39,662 nucleotides of DNA from Bacillus sp. MUM 116 (GCF_001866655.1 NZ_MLYR01000151.1:1-39662), one strand, 5' to 3'. Numbered from the stretch's first letter, positions 14,766 through 23,571 are shown. Numbers and translations: made by a program. The notes: generated by a model not told the origin, from the letters alone.

Positions 14766-17360
14766 ATGGACTTAAACCAAATGACAGAACGTTTGCAAAA
14801 AGGTTTTCTTCATGCACAAACAATAGCCGTAAAACATCATCATCAAGAGGTGGATGAATCCCATTTATTTTTAGCCCTGATGAACCAAGAAGATAGTCTG
14901 GCTGTTTCTATTATTGAAAGAATTGGATTGTCAGCTAGCGAAGTGGAAGAAAAATTTGAAGCAGAATTGGCAAAAAAACCACAGGTTACCGGGAGTGGTG
15001 CAGAACAAGGGAAGCTTTATATTACCGCACCGCTGCAGAGGTTATTGGCTGAGGCAGAAGAATCTGCTGCAAAATTTTCAGATGAATTTTTATCTGTTGA
15101 ACATATATTGCTTGCTGCTGCCTATTCGAAAAAAACAATCTTTAATAAGATTTTAAAAATGTATGGTATAACACCTGAAGACATAATGAAGGCAATAAGA
15201 GAAATTAGGGGGAACCAAAGAGTGACTTCACAAAATCCTGAGGCTGGGTATGATGCCTTAAAAAAATATGGGAGAGACTTAGTAGCTGAAGTAAAAGCGG
15301 GGAAAATAGACCCTGTCATTGGCAGGGACACAGAGATTCGTAATGTAATCCGAATTTTATCAAGGAAGACAAAGAATAACCCGGTGCTGATTGGTGAGCC
15401 TGGAGTAGGGAAAACAGCCATCGTTGAAGGGCTGGCACAAAGAATTGTAAGAAAGGATGTTCCGGAAGGCCTAAAAGACAAAACCATTTTTTCTTTAGAT
15501 ATGAGCGCACTGATTGCCGGGGCCAAATTTAGGGGGGAATTTGAAGAGAGGCTAAAGGCTGTCCTAAATGAAGTGAAAAAAAGCGAAGGACAAATTCTTT
15601 TGTTTATTGACGAAATCCATACTATTGTCGGTGCAGGAAAAACGGAAGGAGCAATGGATGCTGGCAATATGCTTAAACCAATGCTAGCACGAGGAGAGCT
15701 CCATTGTATCGGAGCGACCACACTGGATGAGCATCGAAAATATATTGAAAAGGATCCTGCGCTTGAAAGAAGATTTCAACAGGTTCTTGTTCAGGAGCCT
15801 GATGTAGAAGATACCATATCGATATTAAGAGGATTAAAAGAACGTTTTGAGGTTCATCATGGTGTGAAAATCCATGATCAAGCACTTGTTGCCGCAGCTA
15901 CGTTATCGGACCGGTATATAACCGATCGTTTTTTACCGGATAAGGCGATTGATTTGGTGGACGAGGCCTGCGCAATGATTCGAACAGAGATCGATTCGAT
16001 GCCGACTGAATTAGATGAGGTTACGCGAAGGGTCATGCAATTAGAGATTGAAGAGGCAGCTTTAAGAAAGGAACAAGATGAAGCAAGCAAGCATAGGCTG
16101 GAAATGCTTTTAAAAGAACTGGCGGAACTAAAAGAACAAGCGGGTGCGATGAAGGCAAAATGGGTTCTTGAAAAGAAAAGCATTCAAAGGCTTCAAGAGA
16201 AGCGAGAGCAAATTGAAAAACTTCGCCGTGAACTTCAGCAGGCTGAAGACCGCTATGATTTAAACAGGGCAGCAGAATTACGCCATGGGCTGATTCCGTC
16301 AGCGGAAAAAGAACTAAAGGAATTGGAAACAGCCGCTGAAAAGAATGATAAGCTTTTAAGGGAAGAGGTAACGGGGGAAGAGATTTCAAATATTGTTTCA
16401 AGATGGACAGGAATCCCATTATCAAAGCTTGTAGAAGGCGAAAGAGAAAAATTATTAAAACTTGAAAGCATATTGCATGAACGGGTAATCGGGCAGGATG
16501 AGGCTGTACAATTGGTGTCAGATGCGGTTCTCAGGGCTCGGGCAGGGATTAAAGATCCAAACCGGCCAATTGGTTCCTTCCTTTTTTTGGGACCTACAGG
16601 TGTCGGAAAAACCGAATTGGCTAAAGCTTTGGCCGAGGCTCTCTTTGACAGCGAAGAGCAAATGATTCGTATTGATATGTCCGAATATATGGAGAAGTTT
16701 TCGGTCTCTCGGTTAATTGGGGCTCCCCCGGGCTATGTTGGATATGAAGAAGGCGGACAATTGACAGAAGCCGTAAGAAGACGACCCTATTCGGTTATTC
16801 TCCTGGATGAAATGGAAAAGGCGCATCCGGAAGTATTTAATATATTATTACAAGCCCTAGACGACGGTCGCATTACCGACTCGCAAGGAAGAACCGTGGA
16901 TTTTAAAAATACGGTTATAATCATGACATCTAATCTCGGCTCACAGTATTTACTTGAGGGCAGTGGAAATGAAATTGAAATAAGTGATACAACAAGAGAG
17001 AAGATATTTAATCAATTAAGAAATCATTTTCGACCTGAGTTTTTAAATAGAATTGATGAAACCATCCTATTTAAACCATTATCCATGGCTGAAATCAAAA
17101 CAATAGTAGTAAAAATGATGAAAGAACTTGAGAATCGTTTGAAAGATCAACATATTGAAATTTCCGTAAGTGATGAGGCAAGAGAATTTATTGCTGAAAA
17201 TGGTTTTGATCCAATTTATGGTGCAAGACCCTTAAAGAGGTATATCCAAAGAAATATTGAGACAAAGCTTGCGAGAGAAATCATTGCGGGGAAAGTACAC
17301 GATCATTCAAAAGTAATCATAACTGTCGAAAAAGGAGAATTAGAAATTTCCGTTGAATAA
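14766..17360 (+). CDS. clpB: ClpB, protein-disaggregating AAA+ chaperone
   Basis: An 864-residue Hsp100 chaperone that works with DnaK to rescue aggregated proteins. Domains in order: N-domain repeats (to about 145), AAA-1 with Walker A GEPGVGKT near 210 and Walker B LLFIDEIHTI, the long coiled-coil middle domain (about 395-525, absent from ClpC/ClpE in this length), AAA-2 with GPTGVGKT near 609 and VILLDEMEKAHPEV, and the C-terminal D2 domain. No ClpP-binding loop is evident. GAGGTGAGA precedes the ATG. B. subtilis lacks clpB, so its place between yjzC and yjzD marks a different lineage. Controlled by the CtsR box just upstream. Confidence 0.97.
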   Translation: MDLNQMTERLQKGFLHAQTIAVKHHHQEVDESHLFLALMNQEDSLAVSIIERIGLSASEVEEKFEAELAKKPQVTGSGAEQGKLYITAPLQRLLAEAEESAAKFSDEFLSVEHILLAAAYSKKTIFNKILKMYGITPEDIMKAIREIRGNQRVTSQNPEAGYDALKKYGRDLVAEVKAGKIDPVIGRDTEIRNVIRILSRKTKNNPVLIGEPGVGKTAIVEGLAQRIVRKDVPEGLKDKTIFSLDMSALIAGAKFRGEFEERLKAVLNEVKKSEGQILLFIDEIHTIVGAGKTEGAMDAGNMLKPMLARGELHCIGATTLDEHRKYIEKDPALERRFQQVLVQEPDVEDTISILRGLKERFEVHHGVKIHDQALVAAATLSDRYITDRFLPDKAIDLVDEACAMIRTEIDSMPTELDEVTRRVMQLEIEEAALRKEQDEASKHRLEMLLKELAELKEQAGAMKAKWVLEKKSIQRLQEKREQIEKLRRELQQAEDRYDLNRAAELRHGLIPSAEKELKELETAAEKNDKLLREEVTGEEISNIVSRWTGIPLSKLVEGEREKLLKLESILHERVIGQDEAVQLVSDAVLRARAGIKDPNRPIGSFLFLGPTGVGKTELAKALAEALFDSEEQMIRIDMSEYMEKFSVSRLIGAPPGYVGYEEGGQLTEAVRRRPYSVILLDEMEKAHPEVFNILLQALDDGRITDSQGRTVDFKNTVIIMTSNLGSQYLLEGSGNEIEISDTTREKIFNQLRNHFRPEFLNRIDETILFKPLSMAEIKTIVVKMMKELENRLKDQHIEISVSDEAREFIAENGFDPIYGARPLKRYIQRNIETKLAREIIAGKVHDHSKVIITVEKGELEISVE

Positions 17361-17367
17361 ATTAAGA

Positions 17368-17398
17368 AAAGGTCATCCCTTAAAAAAGGATGACCTTT
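17368..17398. terminator. Bidirectional terminator between clpB and yjzD
   Basis: AAAGGTCATCC (17368-17378) and GGATGACCTTT (17388-17398) pair around a 9-base loop, between two converging genes. Confidence 0.8.
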
Positions 17399-17406
17399 AA
17401 TATTTG

Positions 17407-17598
17407 TTAATGTTTATGAGCTGGTTCATTCGGAATAATTGCGGAGGCAGCATAAACGATAATCGTTACGACTACAGCTATGATTGCACCAAGTTGAAAA
17501 TTAAACACAGCTCCAGTCATGGAACTAACAACGTACGTTACCATTTCAATTAATAGAAATGCCCAGAAAAAAGTCCAAAAATATCGCACAAAATTCAC
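17407..17598 (-). CDS. yjzD: YjzD, DUF2929 two-helix membrane protein
   Basis: A 63-residue protein with two hydrophobic helices (about residues 4-26 and 34-54) and a short His-rich tail PNEPAHKH. It matches the DUF2929/YjzD family of unknown function. Converges with clpB; a GAGGTGAA-type ribosome site precedes the ATG. Placed next to yjaU as in B. subtilis. Confidence 0.82.
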   Translation of the reverse strand: MNFVRYFWTFFWAFLLIEMVTYVVSSMTGAVFNFQLGAIIAVVVTIIVYAASAIIPNEPAHKH

Positions 17599-17782
17599 CT
17601 CGAAATATTATTCATCTCGTTTAATATTACCATAGCATATTAAATTAATAAACGCTATTTTCGCTTTTTCCGTATAGGTTAAAAATATTCGCTGAATGTT
17701 TTGCAAATTGGGCAAACCCCCTTTCATCTATTGTGAAGAGACATACAATATGGTGAGGGATTATGTAAAAGGGGATATAACA

Positions 17783-18505
17783 ATGGAGAACCGGAATTTT
17801 CAGTTGGATACCGAATGGAATATCATCCATTACCCTGAAAGACCTACAGGCTTTGGGATATTAGTAATCGGTGATGAACGGCATTTTGTGGATGAAAGCA
17901 AAAGCTTCTGGATTCAGAATGAAGGAAAACTGACAATTATCAACCAATTAAAAGAATCTGGGTATACCATTTTTTCCTCAAATCTGTATGGCCGAAATTG
18001 GGGCAGTGATGAAGCGGCAGAACTCGCAGAAAGATTATATCAATATGTGATTCGCCACGAAATATTGAATGACAAGATTCATATTTTAGCAGAAGGCATG
18101 GGGGCCCTAGTGGCAATAAAGTTAATGGAGAAAATGAAAGGTCAGCTCAGATCCGTGGCCCTTTTAAATCCGATTCTTTCTTTAAAACACCACCTTGAGC
18201 AAGAGAAAGAACATAAATTTTTTTATAAAAAATGGATGAAGGAATTAGAAGCAGCCTATAAAAAGGACCAAAAAATTCTTGAAAGTGAACTTCTTCTTTC
18301 TGATGGAGCGATTAATCTTGACTTTGGCATACCCGTAAAAATCATTCATGTCATGTGTGGAGGAAGATCCTACCATCAATCAAAGCTAATCCAGCAAATT
18401 GTCAGCAAAACGGAAATTAGTCCCAGTTTCGTTGTTCCAGAAAAAAAACAACAGCTGGGAAATATGTTTATTAAGTTTTTCAAGCGATATGAAATATTCC
18501 TTTAA
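17783..18505 (+). CDS. yjaU: YjaU-like protein, alpha/beta-hydrolase-like fold
   Basis: A 240-residue soluble protein. It has an alpha/beta-hydrolase look: TGFGILVIGDE early, IHILAEGMGALVAIKLME at the position of a nucleophile elbow, and VALLNPILSLKHH after it. The elbow, however, reads AEGMGA, with Glu where a Ser nucleophile would be, so it is probably not a classic esterase. The start at 17783 is preferred because AAAAGGGGA lies 8 bases upstream; the frame opens earlier at 17696 without a good site. The gene name rests on position between yjzD and yjaV; function unknown. Confidence 0.68.
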   Translation: MENRNFQLDTEWNIIHYPERPTGFGILVIGDERHFVDESKSFWIQNEGKLTIINQLKESGYTIFSSNLYGRNWGSDEAAELAERLYQYVIRHEILNDKIHILAEGMGALVAIKLMEKMKGQLRSVALLNPILSLKHHLEQEKEHKFFYKKWMKELEAAYKKDQKILESELLLSDGAINLDFGIPVKIIHVMCGGRSYHQSKLIQQIVSKTEISPSFVVPEKKQQLGNMFIKFFKRYEIFL

Positions 18506-18511
18506 ACATCG

Positions 18512-18574
18512 CCTCCCTAAATGAAATAATTCCTTAGAATCTGCATAGGATTCAATAAGGTAATTTTAGGGAGG
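18512..18574 (+). promoter_or_regulatory. Long hairpin containing the yjaV ribosome site
   Basis: CCTCCCTAAA (18512-18521) is perfectly complementary to TTTAGGGAGG (18565-18574), which is the ribosome site of yjaV. Inside, AATT, CCTTA and GAATC pair in order with GATTC, TAAGG and AATT, so all 63 bases can fold into one imperfect hairpin with a small apical loop. No T run follows, so it does not look like a terminator. Confidence 0.65.
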
Positions 18575-18583
18575 AAGATTTTT

Positions 18584-19432
18584 ATGGACAAGGCAGTCAT
18601 TTTTAATGTATTTGATTTTGTGAACTTCCATTTTTGTAAAGCATTGCTGAATAACGGGGTAGAAGTGAATGGGATTATTTTAGAAAAGGATCGGAATGAG
18701 CCTTATTTGGATGAGAAAAGATTTGAAGTGGGCAGAAATGCAAATTTTAATGAGAGTTTATTAACCGATTGGGCAGAACGAAATGACCTGCCGAAGGAAA
18801 AATCGAATGTTATCTTTTCACTTTATGATATCTATATGCTTCATAAAGAAAATCTATTGGAAAACGACTCCGTAACAAAGCTCATTTTACAAATTCTGAA
18901 TGAAAAGGAAAGAACAGATTTAATCATTTTACTCTTGCCCAGCCAATTGGTCACCAGGTCTAAATTTCCCAAAACTTTAACTATCTTAAATGACTTTTTA
19001 ACAAAAATGAATTTGCCCGTTGAAGAAGTACAATTATTTTATTTACCCACTCTTTATGGACCGTGGCAGCCGGAAACCTTTCTCTTTCAAAGGAGAATCT
19101 TAACCTCTTTGAATAGAGATGTTCGAATTCAAGGGGTGAGAGAAGATAAGTCAGATGCTCTTTTTATAGATGATGCCATTGAAACAATGTTGGAAATAAT
19201 TGAAAGCAAGAAGCCTGGCAGTTATTTATTCGAAAGTGGTAAAAAGGATTATTGGCAGTTATGTGCTGAATATTTGCAATTAAATGGGAAACAACGTAAA
19301 GCAGAACTTCCGGGAGAAATGATAAGGAATCGGCCAATAGTAAGGATTCCCGTTAAAAAGGTTACACCTATAGAGGAATCATTTACAAAACAGGTTGAGC
19401 ATATTCAACGGTTATTTTCTAATATTCTCTAA
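18584..19432 (+). CDS. yjaV: YjaV-like NAD(P)-binding epimerase/dehydratase-like protein
   Basis: A 282-residue soluble protein. Its shape recalls extended short-chain dehydrogenases: an N-terminal beta-alpha start (AVIFNVFDFVNFHFCKAL), a middle strand LIILLLPSQLV, the segment FYLPTLYGPWQPE resembling the LYGP region of epimerases, and DALFIDDAIETMLEIIES, which fits the family's VDD. The usual GxxGxxG NAD motif and YxxxK pair are missing, so it may have lost catalysis. AGGGAGGAAG precedes the ATG but is buried in a hairpin. Named from position after yjaU; function unknown. Confidence 0.68.
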   Translation: MDKAVIFNVFDFVNFHFCKALLNNGVEVNGIILEKDRNEPYLDEKRFEVGRNANFNESLLTDWAERNDLPKEKSNVIFSLYDIYMLHKENLLENDSVTKLILQILNEKERTDLIILLLPSQLVTRSKFPKTLTILNDFLTKMNLPVEEVQLFYLPTLYGPWQPETFLFQRRILTSLNRDVRIQGVREDKSDALFIDDAIETMLEIIESKKPGSYLFESGKKDYWQLCAEYLQLNGKQRKAELPGEMIRNRPIVRIPVKKVTPIEESFTKQVEHIQRLFSNIL

Positions 19433-19588
19433 ACCTTTTTTAAAAAACGGGGTTTACAAATAAAGGATTTATAGGAAATTTATCTTTTCAAATTTAATAT
19501 GGATGTTTATTATAAAGAAGGGGCAAAAGATGAACAAGGATATAAATAAATAAACAAACTAGAAAATTACCGCAGGAAGGAGATACAT

Positions 19589-19783
19589 ATGATTAATCAG
19601 GATAAATCTTTACAATTTATGCAGATTGCGATGAAATACTTACCAGAGGCAAAAGATCAGCTGGATAATGCAGGAGTAGAATTATCTATGGACTTAATTC
19701 AGCCTTTTATGAACCTTTTTACAAAGGTGATGCAAGAGGCCTATGAGCTCGGCTGGGAAGAGGCAAAGAAGGAAATGGAATAA
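19589..19783 (+). CDS. comZ: ComZ, late-competence regulator
   Basis: A 64-residue acidic, helical protein (NQDKSLQFMQIAMKYLPEAK, then VELSMDLIQPFMNLF) of the ComZ family. In B. subtilis ComZ lowers expression of the comG operon and is in one transcript with med. Here the med gene is absent: yjaV ends 156 bases upstream, with no room for it. AGGAAGGAGATA lies just before the ATG. A shared hairpin follows. The family match is good over the full length; its role in this organism is not shown. Confidence 0.85.
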   Translation: MINQDKSLQFMQIAMKYLPEAKDQLDNAGVELSMDLIQPFMNLFTKVMQEAYELGWEEAKKEME

Positions 19784-19790
19784 CAATGAA

Positions 19791-19822
19791 AAATAAGCTG
19801 CCAAACAAAAGGCAGCTTATTT
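19791..19822. terminator. Bidirectional terminator between comZ and the yjzB-like gene
   Basis: AAATAAGCTGCC (19791-19802) and its complement at 19811-19822 form a 12-bp stem with an 8-base loop. It overlaps the end of the leftward gene. Confidence 0.85.
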
Positions 19823-20062
19823 CTTTTTCCAGATTTGTTCTATAAAAGGATAAACGTTATCAAAAAGTGGTTTTAAATTTCTTGCAGATTCTACTAAAGT
19901 ATCAAGATGGACGATTAATTCACCATAATCAAGATAGTTTGGATTATTATTTGTATTCTGCGGTTGAATTGGTTCCGGCCCTCCCTTACGGCCAGAGCCA
20001 AACATGAAATCATCAAACAAATTTCCTTGTTCCCTAACATCTTCCTGAAGGTATTCGTTCAT
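19817..20062 (-). CDS. Small hypothetical protein at the yjzB position
   Basis: An 81-residue soluble protein: an acidic N-terminus (MNEYLQEDVREQGNLFDDFM), a low-complexity glycine and asparagine linker (PQNTNNNPNY) and a helical C-terminus (VHLDTLVESARNLKPLF). AAAGGGGA precedes the ATG. It sits between comZ and fabH where B. subtilis has yjzB, but on the opposite strand to its neighbours; I cannot confirm homology by eye. The shape (YppG/YqfQ-like linker) hints at a spore or small cytoplasmic protein. Confidence 0.65.
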   Translation of the reverse strand: MNEYLQEDVREQGNLFDDFMFGSGRKGGPEPIQPQNTNNNPNYLDYGELIVHLDTLVESARNLKPLFDNVYPFIEQIWKKK

Positions 20063-20158
20063 AAGAAAAAATCCCCTTTAATGTTTGTTAATATCTAGGA
20101 TATGATTAAGGAAATAAAGGGTATGGACAATAGCGGAGGATGAAGATGTAATTTCCAG

Positions 20159-20204
20159 TTGCCGAAGTCAGGTTATTTTTGATAAAATTAGTACCAAGTC
20201 ATAA
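20159..20204 (+). promoter_or_regulatory. fabHF promoter with FapR-like operator
   Basis: TTAGTACCAAGTCATAA at 20188-20204 resembles the FapR operator (TTAGTACC-type left half and a degenerate right half). It directly follows a possible promoter (TTGCCG at 20159, GATAAA at 20181). FapR is the malonyl-CoA-sensing repressor of fabHA-fabF in Bacillus, so regulation by it is expected. Confidence 0.65.
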
Positions 20205-20255
20205 TAATTGATATTAAATTGAAAAAGGGGATACCCATAAAAGGAGATGGCTGTA

Positions 20256-21188
20256 ATGAAAGCCGGTATAATTGGAATGGGCAGATATTTGCCAGAAAAG
20301 ATCGTAACAAATGCCGATTTAGAAAAAATCATGGATACTTCAGATGAATGGATTCGGACCAGAACTGGTATTGAAGAACGTAGAATTGCCGACGATAATA
20401 CTAATACATCAGATATGGCTTTTGCAGCTGCACAAAATGCCATTAAAAATGCAGGAATTACGCCATTGGATATCGATTTAATTTTAGTTGCCACAGTGAC
20501 ACCTGATCAGCCATTTCCATCAGTCGCTTGCCTCCTTCAGGAAAGATTGGGAGCCAAAAAAGCAGCTGCAATGGATATCAGTGCAGCTTGTGCCGGCTTT
20601 ATGTACGGAATTATAACCGGATCACAGTTTATTGAAACAGGTGTTTATAAGAATATCCTTGTTGTCGGAGTAGAAAAACTTTCGAAAATCACTGATTGGA
20701 ACGACCGTAATACAGCAGTATTATTTGGTGACGGGGCTGGAGCTGCCGTTATCGGACCAGTTTCCGGTGATAGAGGAATCCTTGCTTTTGAACTTGGAGC
20801 AGATGGTACAGGTGCAAAACATCTCTATCAAGATGAATACATCATTATGAACGGACGCGAAGTGTTTAAATTTGCTGTTCGTCAAATGGGTGAAAGCTGT
20901 GTAAATGTGCTAAATAAGGCAGGATTAACGAACGAGGACGTGGACCTTCTGATTCCACATCAAGCGAATATTCGTATAATGGAGGCTTCTAGGCAAAGAC
21001 TAGAGCTCCCGGTTGAAAAAATGTCAAAAACTGTCCATAAATATGGAAATACTTCAGCAGCATCGATACCAATTTCGATTGTTGAAGAATTAGAAGCAGG
21101 AAAAATTAAAGATGATGATTTGATTGTAATGGTTGGTTTTGGCGGAGGTTTAACATGGGGAGCCATTGCAATCCGCTGGGGTAAGTAA
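20256..21188 (+). CDS. fabH: FabH, 3-oxoacyl-ACP synthase III
   Basis: A 310-residue condensing enzyme that starts fatty-acid synthesis by joining acyl-CoA to malonyl-ACP. The active-site Cys lies in DISAACAGFMYG (near residue 112), His in LIPHQANIRIM and Asn in KYGNTSAASIP, completing the triad. GVGFGGGLTWG closes the protein. Start at 20256 because AAGGAG lies 9 bases upstream; the in-frame ATG at 20247 touches that site. Followed by fabF after 99 bases, as in the fabHA-fabF pair. Branched-chain primer use is typical of Bacillus but not readable here. Confidence 0.96.
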   Translation: MKAGIIGMGRYLPEKIVTNADLEKIMDTSDEWIRTRTGIEERRIADDNTNTSDMAFAAAQNAIKNAGITPLDIDLILVATVTPDQPFPSVACLLQERLGAKKAAAMDISAACAGFMYGIITGSQFIETGVYKNILVVGVEKLSKITDWNDRNTAVLFGDGAGAAVIGPVSGDRGILAFELGADGTGAKHLYQDEYIIMNGREVFKFAVRQMGESCVNVLNKAGLTNEDVDLLIPHQANIRIMEASRQRLELPVEKMSKTVHKYGNTSAASIPISIVEELEAGKIKDDDLIVMVGFGGGLTWGAIAIRWGK

Positions 21189-21287
21189 AAAATAGATCGA
21201 TGTCAACAAATGATTAGGTATAAAGAGTTATCGATTCATACAAAATGGAATAATTAGGAATGATAGATAGAAAAGGAGTTGTCATTC

Positions 21288-22526
21288 ATGGAAATGCGCA
21301 GAGTAGTAGTTACAGGTGTCGGAGCGGTAACTCCACTTGGCTTGGATGCTGAAACTACGTGGAAAAATATAATAGATGGAAAATCAGGTATCGGACCTTT
21401 GACAAGAGTAAATGCCGATGAATACCCGGCAAAAGTAGCCGCTCAAATTAATGATTTTAATCCAGAAGTCTTTATGGAAAAAAAAGATGCCAGGAAAATG
21501 GACCGTTTTACCCAATATGCAGTTGCTTCTGCATTGATGGCTGTTAAAGATGCTAATTTAACCATTGATGGGGAAAATTCCCATCGCGTGGGTGTATGGA
21601 TTGGTTCAGGAATTGGCGGAATGGAAACGTTTGAAGAACAATATGAAATTTTTCAAAAAAGAGGATACAGAAGGGTAAGCCCATTTTTCGTACCGATGTT
21701 AATTCCTGATATGGCTACAGGACAAGTTTCCATTACACTTGGTGCACGAGGGTTTAATAACTGTTCGGTAACTGCCTGTGCAACAGGTACCAACTCGATT
21801 GGGGATGCTTTTAAAGTCATCCAGCGCGGTGATGCGGATGTTATGGTTTCCGGCGGTGCTGAAGCGCCAATTACGAAAATGTCTGTTGCCGGTTTCTGCG
21901 CGAATACTGCACTTTCCACCAATCCGGACCCAAACACAGCCAGCAGACCATTTGATAAAAATCGCGACGGGTTTGTTATTGGCGAAGGAGCAGGGATTAT
22001 TGTGCTTGAAGAATTAGAGCATGCCCTAGCCCGCGGTGCGAAAATCTATGCTGAAATTATTGGATATGGTGCAACAGGGGATGCTTACCATATTACAGCG
22101 CCGGCTCCTGGCGGTGAAGGCGGGGCCAGGGCAATGAAAATGGCGATAAATGATAGCGGCTTAAGTCCGGAAGAAATTGATTACATTAACGCTCACGGTA
22201 CAAGTACAGGTTATAATGATAAATTTGAAACATTAGCGGTTAAAGAAGTGTTTGGCGGGCATGCCTATAAACTGGCAATGAGTTCAACCAAATCGATGAC
22301 AGGCCATCTACTTGGAGCAGCTGGAGGAGTAGAGGCGATCTTTTCAGTATTAGCGATAAGGGACAGCATTCTTCCTCCAACGATTAATTATGAAACTCCT
22401 GATCCGGAATGCGATTTGGATTATATTGTTAATAAAGCACGTCCAAAAGAAATCAAAACAGCAATGAGCAACTCTCTTGGTTTTGGCGGACACAATGCAA
22501 CCATTGTATTTAAAAAGTATGAATAA
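21288..22526 (+). CDS. fabF: FabF, 3-oxoacyl-ACP synthase II
   Basis: A 412-residue elongating condensing enzyme. The catalytic Cys is in TACATGTNSIGDA, and the two histidines are in INAHGTSTGYND and KSMTGHLLGAAGG. The N-terminus RRVVVTGVGAVTPLG is the thiolase-fold signature. The ATG at 21288 has AAAAGGAG 9 bases upstream; a TTG at 21279 is closer to that site and less likely. Likely co-transcribed with fabH under FapR control, and closed by a small hairpin. Confidence 0.96.
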   Translation: MEMRRVVVTGVGAVTPLGLDAETTWKNIIDGKSGIGPLTRVNADEYPAKVAAQINDFNPEVFMEKKDARKMDRFTQYAVASALMAVKDANLTIDGENSHRVGVWIGSGIGGMETFEEQYEIFQKRGYRRVSPFFVPMLIPDMATGQVSITLGARGFNNCSVTACATGTNSIGDAFKVIQRGDADVMVSGGAEAPITKMSVAGFCANTALSTNPDPNTASRPFDKNRDGFVIGEGAGIIVLEELEHALARGAKIYAEIIGYGATGDAYHITAPAPGGEGGARAMKMAINDSGLSPEEIDYINAHGTSTGYNDKFETLAVKEVFGGHAYKLAMSSTKSMTGHLLGAAGGVEAIFSVLAIRDSILPPTINYETPDPECDLDYIVNKARPKEIKTAMSNSLGFGGHNATIVFKKYE

Positions 22527-22536
22527 TGTTAATAAG

Positions 22537-22556
22537 GACTAGGCATTTGCCTAGTC
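22537..22556 (+). terminator. Terminator after fabF
   Basis: GACTAGGC (22537-22544) pairs with GCCTAGTC (22549-22556) around a short loop, followed by a T-rich tract. Confidence 0.8.
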
Positions 22557-22588
22557 TTTTCCTTTTTGATGTAAGAAAGAATTTCGAC

Positions 22589-22716
22589 TTCGAGAATTGT
22601 CCAGCTCCTAGCCCCTCGAGGTCACAAGCCAATCCGTCCAAAAGGTTAAAGAACAACCTTTCGGCCGGCTTGTCTTGTGCTATGCCTGAGGCTGACCAAA
22701 TCGCTTCCGCTTTTCT
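22589..22716 (+). repeat. Structured intergenic repeat, copy B (divergent stem)
   Basis: Same ends as the other copies (TTGTCCAGCTCC and CGCTTCCGCTTTTC), in the same orientation as copies A and C, but a different central stem. ACAAGCC (22624-22630) pairs with GGCTTGT (22667-22673); AAAGGTT (22641-22647) pairs with AACCTTT (22655-22661); the loop is again AAAGAAC (22648-22654). Together with the fabF terminator it fills the fabF-yjaZ gap. Confidence 0.85.
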
Positions 22717-22786
22717 TTTTCCTTTGAACCAATCCGTTTCTGATTCATAAAATATTTAAAGGGAGTTTGAAAAATGGAGTGAGGGA

Positions 22787-23557
22787 ATGGGAATCGTACG
22801 AACAAATCAATGGCTTCAAGAGGAGTTTGACCGCCCGATTAAAATTTGCGAGAAATTGCTGCCTTATTTCAAGGGATACACGGCGAATGAAATCTACAAT
22901 CAATTAATCAGCTTTGGAATGTATAGACCCTTAAGAAGTTCAAAATATGTTTTTGACTTAATGGTAAAAGAAAAAGTATGGAAACAGGTGGAGAGGCTGT
23001 TTCAACTATACAAAAAAAAATGGTCGGGTCCGGATATTCCGATTTTTCTCTTTCCAATCGCCCAATCAGGAGGTTTTTTCTTTCGGATGGAAAAGAACAA
23101 ATCAGGTGTTTCTTATCCGGATAAAATGTTTCTATTTCTCTCCCATTTGAGTGATCCGAAGGAACTGGAAGCCTTATTTGTACACGAATATCACCACGTC
23201 TGCCGGCTTAGTAACCTAAACAAAAAAATGAATCAATATACCCTATTGGATTCTATCGTTATTGAAGGGCTGGCCGAATATGCTGTATTAAAAAACTGTG
23301 GAAAAAATTACACAGCAAATTGGTGCCACATATATTCTGATCAAGAAATAAAGGGATTATGGAAAAAGTATTTAAATAATCAGCTGGATTGTAAAAAAAA
23401 TGAGAGGGTTCACGACCAGCTCCTATATGGGGGAGGAAGGATACCTAAACTGCTGGGATATGCGGCAGGTTATAAAATTGTTGAAGAATATTACGAAAGT
23501 CATCACTATTCTACAAAACAATCTTTTACAATCCCTGCTTCAAAATTCATAGAATAG
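22787..23557 (+). CDS. yjaZ: YjaZ, DUF2268 putative zinc protease
   Basis: A 256-residue protein of the DUF2268/YjaZ family. LFVHEYHHVCRL near residue 127 holds the HExxH zinc motif, and VIEGLAEYAVL downstream supplies the glutamate expected as third ligand (HExxH plus GLAE, gluzincin-like). The C-terminal GYAAGYKIVEEYYE is typical of the family. No signal peptide, so a cytoplasmic protease of unknown substrate. GGAGTGAGGG precedes the ATG. Follows fabF as in B. subtilis but separated from it by a terminator and a repeat. Confidence 0.85.
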   Translation: MGIVRTNQWLQEEFDRPIKICEKLLPYFKGYTANEIYNQLISFGMYRPLRSSKYVFDLMVKEKVWKQVERLFQLYKKKWSGPDIPIFLFPIAQSGGFFFRMEKNKSGVSYPDKMFLFLSHLSDPKELEALFVHEYHHVCRLSNLNKKMNQYTLLDSIVIEGLAEYAVLKNCGKNYTANWCHIYSDQEIKGLWKKYLNNQLDCKKNERVHDQLLYGGGRIPKLLGYAAGYKIVEEYYESHHYSTKQSFTIPASKFIE

Positions 23558-23571
23558 AATAAGAGAAATAG

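Noticed and set aside
15122..15721. A 199-residue leftward frame inside clpB
   Set aside because: Antisense shadow; clpB is continuous with all ClpB motifs.
22526..22750. A 74-residue rightward reading frame after fabF
   Set aside because: It runs through the fabF terminator and repeat copy B; the protein has no family features and no ribosome site.
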